Both the position numbers and the translations under genes were made by a program. The notes under the pieces are model-generated. The model did not search any database. It worked only from the letters and a program-made list of their open reading frames with translations, and was not told the DNA's origin. 64,000 bases of DNA from Enterobacter cancerogenus (GTDB lineage: Bacteria > Pseudomonadota > Gammaproteobacteria > Enterobacterales > Enterobacteriaceae), in NCBI GenBank assembly GCA_000773965.1, contig JRUP01000018.1, positions 248,001 to 312,000 on the forward strand, given 5' to 3'. This document shows, in pieces, positions 55,429 through 64,000 of the stretch; within the stretch, counting starts at the first letter, position 1; every line of letters starts with the position of its first letter.

Positions 55429-56283
55429 ATGGTGCTGATGATCGTTAGCGGTCGGTCAGGCTCAGGAAAATCGGTCGCACTGCGTGCTCTGGAAGACATG
55501 GGATTTTACTGTGTCGATAACCTGCCGGTGGTACTGCTGCCGGAATTAGCGAACACCTTAACGGAACGCAATATCTCGGCGGCCGTCAGCATTGATGTGC
55601 GCAATATGCCTGAATCGCCAGAAGTGTTTGAAACCGCGCTCAACAATCTGCCGGATTCGTTTTCACCACAGTTACTGTTCCTGGACGCCGATCGCAACAC
55701 GCTGATACGGCGTTACAGTGATACACGCCGTCTGCATCCGCTCTCGAGCAAGAATCTGTCGTTGGAAAGCGCGATTGATGAAGAGAGTGATCTGCTGGAG
55801 CCTTTGCGTTCGCGCGCCGACCTGATCATCGATACGTCCGAAATGTCGGTTCATGAGTTGGCTGAAATGCTGCGCACGCGCCTGCTGGGCAAACGTGAGC
55901 GTGAGCTGACCATGGTGTTTGAGTCCTTCGGCTTCAAACACGGCATTCCAATTGATGCCGATTACGTCTTCGATGTGCGTTTCCTGCCAAACCCGCACTG
56001 GGATCCCAAGCTGCGTCCGATGACCGGGCTTGATCGTCCTGTTGCGGCTTTCCTCGACCGCCACACTGAAGTACATAACTTCATTTACCAGACGCGCAGC
56101 TATCTGGAGCTGTGGTTGCCGATGCTGGAAACCAACAACCGCAGCTACCTAACGGTCGCGATTGGCTGTACCGGTGGTAAACATCGTTCGGTTTACATCG
56201 CCGAACAGCTGGCAGATTACTTCCGTTCACGCGGCAAAAATGTGCAGTCTCGTCATCGCACTCTGGAAAAACGTAAATCATGA
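55429..56283 (+). CDS. rapZ: RNase adapter RapZ
   Basis: A 284-residue RNA-binding adapter that delivers the sRNA GlmZ to RNase E when glucosamine-6-P is ample. Walker A GRSGSGKS at 8-15; C-terminal RNA-binding domain with [17 protein letters not shown] and a basic tail. A GTG one codon upstream (55426) is an alternative start. Stop overlaps the npr start (ATGA). Confidence 0.97.
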   Translation: MVLMIVSGRSGSGKSVALRALEDMGFYCVDNLPVVLLPELANTLTERNISAAVSIDVRNMPESPEVFETALNNLPDSFSPQLLFLDADRNTLIRRYSDTRRLHPLSSKNLSLESAIDEESDLLEPLRSRADLIIDTSEMSVHELAEMLRTRLLGKRERELTMVFESFGFKHGIPIDADYVFDVRFLPNPHWDPKLRPMTGLDRPVAAFLDRHTEVHNFIYQTRSYLELWLPMLETNNRSYLTVAIGCTGGKHRSVYIAEQLADYFRSRGKNVQSRHRTLEKRKS

Positions 56284-56552
56284 CCGTGAAGCAAGTCGTT
56301 GAGATTCGCAATAAGCTGGGCATGCATGCGCGCCCGGCAATGAAACTGTTCGAGTTGGTGCAGAGTTTTGACGCAGAAGTGCTGCTGCGCAATGAAGCCG
56401 GTACGGAAGCCGAAGCCAGCAGCGTGATTGCGCTGTTGATGCTCGACTCCGCGAAAGGCGGCCATATCGAGATTGAAGCCAGCGGCCCGCAGGAAGTCGA
56501 GGCGCTGGCTGCGGTGATTGAGCTGTTTGAAGCTGGGTTTGACGAAGACTGA
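56280..56552 (+). CDS. npr: Phosphocarrier protein NPr
   Basis: A 90-residue HPr-like carrier of the nitrogen PTS. The phosphorylated His is H16 in [11 protein letters not shown]. Passes phosphate from PtsP to PtsN. Last gene of the rpoN unit, convergent with mtgA at six bases. Confidence 0.96.
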   Translation: MTVKQVVEIRNKLGMHARPAMKLFELVQSFDAEVLLRNEAGTEAEASSVIALLMLDSAKGGHIEIEASGPQEVEALAAVIELFEAGFDED

Positions 56553-56558
56553 TTGCTG

Positions 56559-57281
56559 TTAATGCAATTTGTAGCGAACGAGGAAACCTTCCCCACCTAA
56601 CTGACGCATCTGGCGCATTATCCACTGCTGGCGCATTCGTATATATCCGGAAGGTGCATCAGCGCGGAAGCGAATCGGGTTTGGAAGTACTGCCGCCAGC
56701 AGCGCCGCTTCAGAAATCGTCAGACGACTGGCTGGTTTGTGGAAGTAGCGCTGTGAAGCCTCTTCCACACCAAATACGCCGTTGCCAAACTCAGCAATAT
56801 TCAAATATACCGTCAGAATGCGACGCTTCGTCCACACCGTTTCGATCCCCACGGTTAAACCGGCTTCCAGCCCTTTTCGCACCCAGCTGCGGCCATCCCA
56901 TAAGAACAGGTTTTTTGCGGTCTGCTGCGACAGTGTTGAGGCACCACGCATCTGTTCTGAGCCATCGTTATCCAGTACTTTTTGTATCGCATCGACATCA
57001 AAGCCCCAGTGCTCCGGAAATTTTTGATCTTCAGAAGCGATCACGGCCAGCGCCATCCACGGAGAAATCTCATCCATGCTGACCCAATCGGAGTGCGCCA
57101 CATAGTCGAACCGACCACTGAACCAGGCACCCAGTTGACGCTCCACCATCACCGCGGAAAACGGCACGGGTAAAAAGGCAAAGATCGCGATGCCTGCCAG
57201 CCAAATTCCCAACCACGCCAGCAGCACTTTAGCAATCAGCACTTTAAGGCGTTGCCCCATTTTCCCTTTACTCTTACTCAT
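56559..57281 (-). CDS. mtgA: Monofunctional peptidoglycan glycosyltransferase MtgA
   Basis: A 240-residue GT51 enzyme anchored by one N-terminal helix (about 13-35). Catalytic Glu in [28 protein letters not shown] and the [14 protein letters not shown] motif follow. It polymerises glycan from lipid II without a transpeptidase domain. The 784-bp gap upstream replaces elbB, which precedes it in E. coli. Confidence 0.96.
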   Translation of the reverse strand: MSKSKGKMGQRLKVLIAKVLLAWLGIWLAGIAIFAFLPVPFSAVMVERQLGAWFSGRFDYVAHSDWVSMDEISPWMALAVIASEDQKFPEHWGFDVDAIQKVLDNDGSEQMRGASTLSQQTAKNLFLWDGRSWVRKGLEAGLTVGIETVWTKRRILTVYLNIAEFGNGVFGVEEASQRYFHKPASRLTISEAALLAAVLPNPIRFRADAPSGYIRMRQQWIMRQMRQLGGEGFLVRYKLH

Positions 57282-57517
57282 GCAATTTTCTCTTACCTGT
57301 TCCCTGCATTAATCAATCACCCCGGTCACAATTTTGATTACCTGTAATCCTGGGCAAAACTTTACCGCTTATCGCGTGAAAGTTAGAGATGAAGTTATTA
57401 CCTGCGTCATCATCGTTCCTCTATTAGAGCCAATCACATCAAGCACTTCCATCATGAGGGAATCGGTTCCATGGTGAAAAACCCAGCAAAACCCTTACAA
57501 TCGGATACTTCATACAA

Positions 57518-57533
57518 AGTGATAAAGATCACG
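57518..57533. promoter_or_regulatory. CRP-like site
   Basis: AGTGATAAAGATCACG matches the core consensus TGTGATCTAGATCACA at 12 of 16 positions, with both GTGAT and ATCAC halves intact. It lies 237 bp upstream of mtgA and 530 bp upstream of arcZ, so its target is unclear. Confidence 0.55.
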
Positions 57534-57727
57534 CTTAAACTTTCACAATACTTAACAATAAACTTTCAAAGCGTTTGAATAAGCGCACTAATGAGCGCAG
57601 CCGTTTCAATAAACGTGGCTGAAATCGCGTCAACATCATCATGATTAGCCCTGACAATGGTAAAGGATTTAGCCTTCCGTTTGGTTTACATAGCACCGCA
57701 AAACTTTAAACTGGAACTTTCAGCAGA

Positions 57728-57754
57728 GGGTTTCCAAAACGTTTTGGATAACCC
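57728..57754. promoter_or_regulatory. Operator-like palindrome
   Basis: TCCAAAACGTTTTGGA (57733-57748) is a perfect 16-bp palindrome centred on CG. Flanking GGGTT/AACCC extend the symmetry to 13 base pairs per arm with one bulge. The AAACGTTT core is typical of LacI/GalR-family operators. Confidence 0.5.
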
Positions 57755-58065
57755 ACCAGAACCACCTTATTTGTTAACTATTATCAGCATGTTAAGCTCA
57801 ATTAACTCTGATTTTTCGGCTGATTAGGATTTTCAGTGCAGCTGTCAGGCTTTTCCTGCTTCAGGCTGAAGGAAATTCAGGCAAAAAGCAGAACAATTGG
57901 TCAAAAATAGTGCAATACGGCAAAGAAATTAATTCCTTGCTTGACTGTGTCAGCAAATTAATGTTTTCTGTATTTAATCGCTGCTCAACTTCACACAATT
58001 TAATGAATCTTGTCACAAGCGTTGGCGAATTTGTTAAGGTGATTTCGAAGCGTTAACCAATACCA

Positions 58066-58169
58066 TACTGTTGCTGATCTATTCGACTTCTAACGATAGC
58101 AGCAGTACCCATTTCCCTGGTGTTGGCGCAGTATTCGCGCACCCCAGTTTCGACTGGGGTCATTTTTTT
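58066..58169 (+). ncRNA. arcZ: Small RNA ArcZ
   Basis: The 3' part (58111-58169) begins atttccctggtgttggcgca, is followed by gtattcgcgc, and ends in the stem ACCCCAG/CTGGGGT and CATTTTTTT. This is nearly the processed form of E. coli ArcZ, an Hfq-dependent sRNA that activates rpoS and represses other mRNAs. It lies beside arcB on the opposite strand as in E. coli. The 5' end is inferred from TTGTTA-17-TAACCA (58031-58059) and may be off by tens of bases; the upstream half is not conserved by eye. Confidence 0.88.
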
Positions 58170-60514
58170 CTGGCGTCCGAAGATTTTTCCCTTTCAGCTA
58201 CCCACTCGCGTAACACGTTAACGTCATGCAGCCACTCATGTTTTAATTCGTCGATCCACTCCTGCACGTTGTCCCACCATGCTGGCAGTTCCGGTGACTG
58301 TATCTGTTTCGCCAGTTTCTGCAGATGCAACAGTCCTACTGAGCCCGCAGCACCCTTAATTTTATGCCCTTCTTCCGCAATCCCTTTTTGATCGCGCGCC
58401 ATCATGTTGGAATCCAGCACGTCGAGATAGCCCGGCATCATCTGTTCAAACATCGTCAGACTTTGTGTAATCAATCCTGGGCCGACCAATTCGATATACT
58501 GTTCCAGCATCTCCACATCGAGCAGCATGCGCGAGTGTACGTCTGAAGACGTCTGAATCTCTTCTTCCGGTTCGCCCTGGTAATCCCAGAACTTTTTAAT
58601 CATCGCCGTTAAGGCCGGCACCGCCAGCGGTTTACTCAGCACATCATCCATACCGGCGTCGAGATACTCTTTTTTATCTTTCAGCACGTTGGCGGTCAGT
58701 GCCACCAGCGGCGGCAGCGCCACGCCAGCATGGCGTTGGTGAATAGCGCGCGACACATCCAGTCCGGTCATATCCGGCAGTTGAATATCCAGCAACACCA
58801 GATCAAATTCCTGCGGATCAAACATCGCTAGCGCTTCAGTGCCGGTCATCGCCACTTCCACACTGCATCCCAGTTTCTCCAGTACCGAGCGCGCCACAAT
58901 GACGTTCAGTTCAATATCTTCAACCAGTAATACGTGCAGCGCTGGCAGTGGCATGCTGTCGTCGAGATCTTCGTCTTCCACCTCATCCGCCACACGAGGT
59001 GCATTTATCTCGACCACAAAGCATGAGCCCTGCCCCGGCGCACTACTCACGCTAATATCACCGCCCATCGCCTGTGCCAGACGACGAGAAACCGCCAAAC
59101 CAATACCGGTACCGGTGGCGGGTTTTCCGCCGTGCTGATCTTTTACCTGGTAATACATGGCGAAGATCTTGTCCTGCTCTTCCTGCGGGATTCCCATGCC
59201 AGAATCCTGCACTTCAAAGCGCAGCGTTTCGTCCTGGTGATAGGCGACCCGCACCACAATCTCACCCTGCTGGGTGAATTTCACCGCGTTACCGATCAGG
59301 TTCCATAAAATTTGACGCAGGCGCGTGCCGTCAGCAGAGATGATGTGCGGCAGCGGCAGCTCCGGTGCCATCACGAACTTCAGCCCTTTCGGCTGCGCCA
59401 GTAACCCGGAGAGGTTTTCCAGATCGGCAAGGAAGCCGGTGAAGTCGAGCGGCTGATTATCCAGCTGCACTTTGCGGCGCTCGATTTTGTCCACTTCAAT
59501 CACGTCATTAAAGATGTTGCCAAGCGTGATGGCCGAGACATGGATGGTTTTCAGGTACTTCAGTTGTTCCTGATTGAGATCGGTGTCCAGCAGAATGCGG
59601 CTCAAGCCGACAATGCCATTCAGCGGCGTACGCAGTTCATGGCTGATGGTTGAAATAAAGGTGGTCTTCTCACGGCTGGCATTCTCCAGCGCGTCCTGAT
59701 AACGCTTACGCTCAGTAATATCGCGACCAAAGCCCATCAGGCCGCTGCGTTTACCGACGCGATCGTAATAGGGCACTTTACGGATTTCGAAGCAGGCTTT
59801 ACGCCCATCGGGATATTGCAGCCACTGTTCGTACGTCAGGGAGACATTATGGCGGAACACCTTCTCATCGGTCTCCAGCACCTTGGAGGCGGCATCTTCG
59901 TCGTAGATGTCGCGCGGTGTCAGACCAATCAGCTGCTTCTCGCTCATGCCGGTCAGTAGCTCCATCGCGCGGTTACAGCCCGAGAACTGCTTGTCGATAT
60001 TGCGATAGAAAACCAAATCCGGTGAGGCATCGAGGAAGGAGCGTAAGAAAGAGGATTGCTGCTCCAGCTCGATTTGCGCCTGTTCGCGACGCGCCATCTC
60101 TTCGCGCAGTTTATCCATCACCTGCTCGCGGGCCTGCTCCGCTTTGATACGATCGTTAATTTCCTGATTCAGCTGAGCGATGGTCTCTTTCATTTGCTGA
60201 TTGAGTTCCAGATCGCGCGTACGCATCTCTTCCAGCTTATCGACCAACTTGGTCAGACGCTGGCGTGATTCCTCCAACTGATCCACCACCACCGAGAGAA
60301 AATAGACCGCCCAGGGCGTGATCAACAGACCAAAGAACACCGATCGCACCACGTCGATGCTTTCAACATGGCCACGCAGTACCATGGTGACGGCCATCTG
60401 CACCACCATCGCCAGCACCACTAATGCTGAAGCTAACAGTAGCGAGAAACGCACCAGCCCCAGCTTGACCATCAAATCAACGTAGTACTGCGCTAAAAGA
60501 CGAATCTGTTTCAT
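58160..60514 (-). CDS. arcB: Anaerobic sensor kinase ArcB
   Basis: A 784-residue hybrid kinase (778 in E. coli) that senses the quinone redox state and phosphorylates ArcA. Two transmembrane helices (about 20-75), coiled-coil linker, PAS (about 155-260), kinase with H292 (SHELRTPLNG), receiver with D576 (LLDIQLPD), HPt with H717 (EEGHKIKGAAG): all three phosphosites have E. coli numbering. The start at 60514 follows GGGAGC; the longer frame up to 60544 is rejected. The final Lys-Lys-stop codons lie opposite the T-run of arcZ. Confidence 0.97.
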   Translation of the reverse strand: MKQIRLLAQYYVDLMVKLGLVRFSLLLASALVVLAMVVQMAVTMVLRGHVESIDVVRSVFFGLLITPWAVYFLSVVVDQLEESRQRLTKLVDKLEEMRTRDLELNQQMKETIAQLNQEINDRIKAEQAREQVMDKLREEMARREQAQIELEQQSSFLRSFLDASPDLVFYRNIDKQFSGCNRAMELLTGMSEKQLIGLTPRDIYDEDAASKVLETDEKVFRHNVSLTYEQWLQYPDGRKACFEIRKVPYYDRVGKRSGLMGFGRDITERKRYQDALENASREKTTFISTISHELRTPLNGIVGLSRILLDTDLNQEQLKYLKTIHVSAITLGNIFNDVIEVDKIERRKVQLDNQPLDFTGFLADLENLSGLLAQPKGLKFVMAPELPLPHIISADGTRLRQILWNLIGNAVKFTQQGEIVVRVAYHQDETLRFEVQDSGMGIPQEEQDKIFAMYYQVKDQHGGKPATGTGIGLAVSRRLAQAMGGDISVSSAPGQGSCFVVEINAPRVADEVEDEDLDDSMPLPALHVLLVEDIELNVIVARSVLEKLGCSVEVAMTGTEALAMFDPQEFDLVLLDIQLPDMTGLDVSRAIHQRHAGVALPPLVALTANVLKDKKEYLDAGMDDVLSKPLAVPALTAMIKKFWDYQGEPEEEIQTSSDVHSRMLLDVEMLEQYIELVGPGLITQSLTMFEQMMPGYLDVLDSNMMARDQKGIAEEGHKIKGAAGSVGLLHLQKLAKQIQSPELPAWWDNVQEWIDELKHEWLHDVNVLREWVAEREKSSDARKK

Positions 60515-61399
60515 CACGAGCTCCCTGAACGAAATCTGGCTCATGATAGCGTAATTATCGCGGCACTGCCCCGACTCAGCGTGTCATTGCCTGCTGAGTT
60601 TGCCTCATTATGGTGCATCACGGCGTCATTTCGCCGATGTTCGCGTCGTTATGCGCAAATCGCTTGACTAAATCTGCCAACTGAATAATCTGGAGGGCCG
60701 CGCTTTTGCGACCCTTTTGTCACATCCCGTGCTATTCCGCCTCCCGGCAGCCATTTCAACTGATGGTTGCGCCTTGTTATTGCATATTCATTCAACTTTA
60801 GCGCTGTTTTACTCACACCCATCCTGATTAATTTTACTAATGACAGACCTATTTTGATTCAAATATGACGCCATAAGAAAAACAGATACATCCTGTGCGC
60901 CAAACCGCCCCAACAGAATTTTATGCTGATGCTATACAGTTATTCAGCATTGTTTAGATATCTGAGGCGCACCTCACAGTGAGACGGCTCACACTTCATA
61001 GGGGAATCAGAATCGTCAGATTGACAGTTTTTTACGTAATAAATTGTTCATAATCATCAAGTTAAATTGTTAAAAAGGCTATTACCCGCATCAAAGCTGG
61101 CTATTTGACCTGAGTTCGCTTTCCCGATAAGTTGGAATTCCGCTGGATGCTTTCCAGTCGGGACTGTGTCTCGGCATATCTATGCAGCAAGAAACACCCT
61201 CTGGATGCAAGTTATCTCCCGTAAGAGACCGGAAGTAAGAGCAGCTCATCAAGGACGAGACCATACTCTCTTGAGAGCCTTTGCTCGGTATTGCGACGTC
61301 CGCGTTTAAGCGGCGAAAACGAATTTGATACAGCACGCAGCAGTGCTCTGTGCTTGAAATAATGCAGGTAATGTCAAAAGCAGTTTAAGGAGACCCTCA
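60515..61399. other. arcB-gltB intergenic region and long gltB leader
   Basis: 885 bp without a credible protein gene; yhcC, present here in E. coli, is missing. The first half should hold the arcB promoter. The second half (about 61020-61399) looks like an upstream region or leader of the glutamate synthase gene: a TTGACA at 61021 and several stems, for example CCCGA...CTGGA-TGCTT-TCCAG-TCGGG (61123-61171) and CCGC/GCGG near 61300. An 81-codon open frame on the minus strand (61091-61336) shows no family features. Confidence 0.7.
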
Positions 61400-64000
61400 A
61401 TGTCCACTCAAAAACCTCATCCCTATGGTTTGTATGATCCCTCAGCCGGTAGTGATAGCTGTGGTGTTGGGTTTATTACCCGTAAGGACGGCGAGCAGAC
61501 CCATGAGATCCTGCAGATGGCCCATAGCGCGCTGTGCACGGTACCGCACCGTGGCGGCATGTCTGCTGAGGGCGTGGGCGATGGCGCAGGTGTCAACGTC
61601 GACCTTTCTCTGAACTTCTTCCGTAAAGTCACCGGCCAACCGCTGGAAGCCGGTCGCTTTGGCGTCGGTAACTTCTTCGTGCCGAAAGATGCAGAGCTTC
61701 GTGCGAACGCTGAGCGTCTGGTGGAAGAAACCCTCGCTGCCCATAACTTCCCTGTGCTGATGAAGCGCGATATGCCGCTGGACGGCAGCGTAACGCGTCC
61801 AGCCGCGCTGCAATTCCAGCTGCCAATTGTGCAGTGGATCTTTGCGGCTCCGCAGGAAGTGACAGAACAACTCGAGTTTGAGCGCCACATCTATCGTGCG
61901 CTGCTGGACATCGAAGCGCGTGCCTTTACTGAAAGCGAATTCGGCGGTCTCTATCCGCTGTCGCTCTCTTCACGCACTCAGGTATTTAAAGCCCGCCTGA
62001 ACTCTAATGAAGTGATTCCGTACTTCAAAGATTTGACCGATGCCGATCATCAGGTGCGCGGGCTGTTCTTCCATACCCGCTTCTCAACGAACACCGATCC
62101 GCACACCACCATGGCGCAGCCGTTCCGCCTGATGGCGCACAACGGTGAGCTGAACACCGACCGTAAAAACCGCATTGCAGAAGCAGCTCTGATGCTGGCG
62201 CGCGGCAAGAAAATTGTGCGCCCGAAAGGCCAGTCCGACAGTTCACGTCTGGACCAGAGTATTCACAGCCGTTTGATGGAAGATAACCTCGACCTGATCA
62301 ACGCCGTCGTGTCGATGATGCCGCCAGCGTGGGAGAACGATACCTCACTGTCGAATGAAGTGCGCGCGATGCTGGAATACTTCTCTCTGTATGAAGAGAA
62401 GAACGATGGCCCGGCTGCACTGATCTTTGGTAACGGCGAAGTGATCGGGGCGCGCCTTGACCGCCTCGGCCTGCGTCCGTTGCGTTCGGTTGAAACCGCT
62501 GAATACATCGGTGCGATGTCAGAAGCCGGCCAGATCGCCTTCCCTCCGGAAAGCGTATTGCGCCGTGGCCGTATCGAAGCGGGCGGCATGCTCTATTACG
62601 ATCACAAAGAAAAACGCTCTTACACCACGGTGGAAGCGCTGGAAAAACTGGCAGCAGAGAAAGATTACCTTTCACTGTTGAGCGCAGCACGCGTTGACCT
62701 GCACGATCTGCCGGAAATTCAGGCAGAACAGCTCGGCTCACCGCTGCGCTATCGTGGTGACCTCAAAACCTATCAGCGTTTTGTGGCGTATTACTACAAC
62801 CAGGAAAGCTTCAAATTCATGATGGACCCGATGCTGCAAACCGGCGCTGAGAAGATCTCGGCAATGGGTTACGGCAACGCCATCAATGGCCTGTCCGACC
62901 ACGAAGGCGGCATGGCGCACTACTTCTCACAACGCTTTGCTCAGGTCACCAACCCACCGCTGGACTCCATCCGTGAAGCGGATGGCATGACGCTGCGCGT
63001 GGCGCTGGGTGCGAAACCGCATCTCGGCCGCAGCAAAGGTCAGCAGGTTATCGTGCCCACGCCAATCCTGACACACCTCGATATGCTGCGTCTGCGCGAG
63101 CAAACCGTCGCCCCGTATGCGCGTTTCGAGATGCTGTATGAGCCGGTCATCGGCAAAGATATCGTCAGCCGCGCCGCCAACGCCAAAGCGCTGGAAAACG
63201 CCATTGATCATCTTGCACAGCAGGTCGTGGATTTCGCACGCCAGCAAGGCGGCATCGCGGTGATCACTGACCGCCACATCTCTTCAACTCACGCGGCGAT
63301 TCCTATGCTGCTGATGGTCTCTGCCATCAACCAGCGTTTGGTGCAGGAAGGTCTGCGTCTGGATGTTTCTCTGGTGGTAGAAAGCGGCCAGAGTATCTCC
63401 TCTCACCACATTGCAGCCACTTTAGGCTTTGGTGCGTCAGCGGTTTACCCGCTGGGCGTACAGATGCGCGCGGAAGAGAAATATGGCGAAGGCGAAGAAG
63501 GTAACAAAGCCTTCAAACGCTATGCCAAAGCCGCCGAAAAAGCCTTGATGAAGACCATGGGTAAAGTGGGTCTCTGTACCGTTGAGAGCTACAGCTGTGG
63601 TGAATTCTTTGAACCTAACTTCCTGAATACCGACGATCCGGTTCTGAAGAAGTACTTCCCGAATATCAAAACCCCTGTGGGTGGCGCGGGCTTCCCGGCT
63701 ATCGCTCAGATGGCGGTTGACTGGCATCAGAGTGCGCTGAAAATCCAGGGCGAGGCAGAAGTGCCACTGCTCGGCTTGTTCAAAGAGCGTGCGGAAGGTG
63801 CAGGTCACTCTTACGGCACCATCGCCGTGCGTACCTTTATTGATATGACGGAACAGCCGATTCGCTTCGCGGACAAAGCACGCGAAGAGGACAATTTCAT
63901 CCGTCTGATGACGCTGGCCAAACTGGACAATGCCTTCAGCATTAAAGCTGACGCATTCAAAGACAGTAGCTTCGAACGCATCCCGAACGAGATCATTGAC
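61400..64000 (+). CDS. Divergent glutamate synthase large subunit, 5' part
   Basis: 867 codons are present; the frame is open to the window end. Strong ribosome site AAGGAG upstream. The class II amidotransferase domain is recognisable: nucleophile C21 (SDSCGVGF) after a 20-residue propeptide, PHRGGMSAEG, FHTRFSTNT (about 224-232), HNGELNT (about 247-253), QSDSS, RLDRLGLRPLR. The central domain has QRFAQVTNPPLDSIRE, and GFGASAVYPLG follows. It ought to release ammonia from glutamine and channel it to 2-oxoglutarate. Spacing and sequence differ widely from E. coli GltB, which has RDNCGFG after about 42 residues and QHRGA...TGDG. It sits in the gltB position, so I call the family but give no symbol. 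Confidence 0.8.
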   Translation, partial: MSTQKPHPYGLYDPSAGSDSCGVGFITRKDGEQTHEILQMAHSALCTVPHRGGMSAEGVGDGAGVNVDLSLNFFRKVTGQPLEAGRFGVGNFFVPKDAELRANAERLVEETLAAHNFPVLMKRDMPLDGSVTRPAALQFQLPIVQWIFAAPQEVTEQLEFERHIYRALLDIEARAFTESEFGGLYPLSLSSRTQVFKARLNSNEVIPYFKDLTDADHQVRGLFFHTRFSTNTDPHTTMAQPFRLMAHNGELNTDRKNRIAEAALMLARGKKIVRPKGQSDSSRLDQSIHSRLMEDNLDLINAVVSMMPPAWENDTSLSNEVRAMLEYFSLYEEKNDGPAALIFGNGEVIGARLDRLGLRPLRSVETAEYIGAMSEAGQIAFPPESVLRRGRIEAGGMLYYDHKEKRSYTTVEALEKLAAEKDYLSLLSAARVDLHDLPEIQAEQLGSPLRYRGDLKTYQRFVAYYYNQESFKFMMDPMLQTGAEKISAMGYGNAINGLSDHEGGMAHYFSQRFAQVTNPPLDSIREADGMTLRVALGAKPHLGRSKGQQVIVPTPILTHLDMLRLREQTVAPYARFEMLYEPVIGKDIVSRAANAKALENAIDHLAQQVVDFARQQGGIAVITDRHISSTHAAIPMLLMVSAINQRLVQEGLRLDVSLVVESGQSISSHHIAATLGFGASAVYPLGVQMRAEEKYGEGEEGNKAFKRYAKAAEKALMKTMGKVGLCTVESYSCGEFFEPNFLNTDDPVLKKYFPNIKTPVGGAGFPAIAQMAVDWHQSALKIQGEAEVPLLGLFKERAEGAGHSYGTIAVRTFIDMTEQPIRFADKAREEDNFIRLMTLAKLDNAFSIKADAFKDSSFERIPNEIID

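Larger units (their letters stand above)
57282..58065. other. Gene-free region between mtgA and arcZ
   Basis: An AT-rich stretch with no protein-coding frame of note on either strand. E. coli has elbB here. It contains a CRP-like box (57518-57533), a stem AGCCGTTT/AAAC..GGCT (about 57599-57621), a near-perfect palindrome (57728-57754) and a hairpin around 57855-57880. I could not assign a transcript inside it apart from arcZ at its end. Confidence 0.8.

Noticed and set aside
60760..60800. ArgR-box-like sequence (tgcatattcattcaa) upstream of gltB
   Set aside because: Only one half of the ARG-box consensus is good, and it lies about 600 bp from the start codon.
61091..61336. 81-codon open frame on the minus strand in the gltB leader
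   Set aside because: No family features, and it runs against the inferred leader and its stems. It could only be rescued by conservation in relatives.

Overview
The window is a chromosomal segment of a gamma-proteobacterium of the order Enterobacterales. Nearly every protein is a close relative of its E. coli counterpart and the gene order matches the E. coli region around 71 min. I place it in the Pantoea/Erwinia group: a PmrA/PmrB-type two-component pair sits directly after dacB, and the window lacks elbB and yhcC. The genus is an inference from memory of gene order, not from a database search.

Layout. (1) 1-18005, almost all on the minus strand: deaD (cut by the window edge), nlpI, pnp, rpsO, truB, rbfA, infB, nusA, rimP, initiator tRNA-Met, tRNA-Leu(GAG), secG, glmM, folP, ftsH and rlmE, then yhbY (plus) and greA (minus). 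This is the transcription/translation/RNA-decay supercluster with its known attenuators and leaders. (2) 18252-21402, plus strand: dacB, pmrA, pmrB as one overlapping unit. (3) 21399-39544: a complete-looking catecholate (enterobactin) siderophore island, fepA / fes-entF / fepDGC / entS / fepB / entCEBAH. It is collinear with the E. coli ent cluster but lacks entD, the MbtH-like ybdZ and fepE. Each of its three divergent promoter regions carries a good Fur-box match. It sits between the 3' ends of pmrB and obgE. (4) 39693-48326: obgE, rpmA, rplU (minus), ispB, sfsB (plus), then murA, ibaG and the mlaFEDCB lipid-transport operon (minus). (5) 48554-56552, plus strand: yrbG-kdsD-kdsC-lptC-lptA-lptB-rpoN-hpf-ptsN-rapZ-npr, joining Kdo/LPS export to sigma-54 and the nitrogen PTS. 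(6) 56559-64000: mtgA (minus), a gene-free 0.8-kb stretch ending in the sRNA gene arcZ, arcB (minus), a 0.9-kb untranslated stretch, and the first 867 codons of a glutamate synthase large-subunit gene that is clearly unlike E. coli GltB.

How the parts work together. The ent island encodes 2,3-dihydroxybenzoate synthesis (EntC, B, A), activation and assembly (EntE, B, F), proofreading (EntH), export (EntS), outer-membrane uptake (FepA), periplasmic capture (FepB), inner-membrane import (FepD, G, C) and iron release (Fes). The neighbouring PmrB sensor keeps both ExxE Fe(III)-binding motifs, so ferric-iron sensing and ferric-iron acquisition lie side by side.

The parts least explained by standard annotation are the divergent glutamate synthase with its long structured leader, the gene-free stretch at 57.3-58.05 kb with a CRP-like box and a LacI-family-like palindrome, the 96-bp tandem repeat between entF and fepC, and a possible insertion-element scar at the entH/obgE junction. 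I saw no CRISPR array, prophage, toxin-antitoxin pair or intact insertion sequence.
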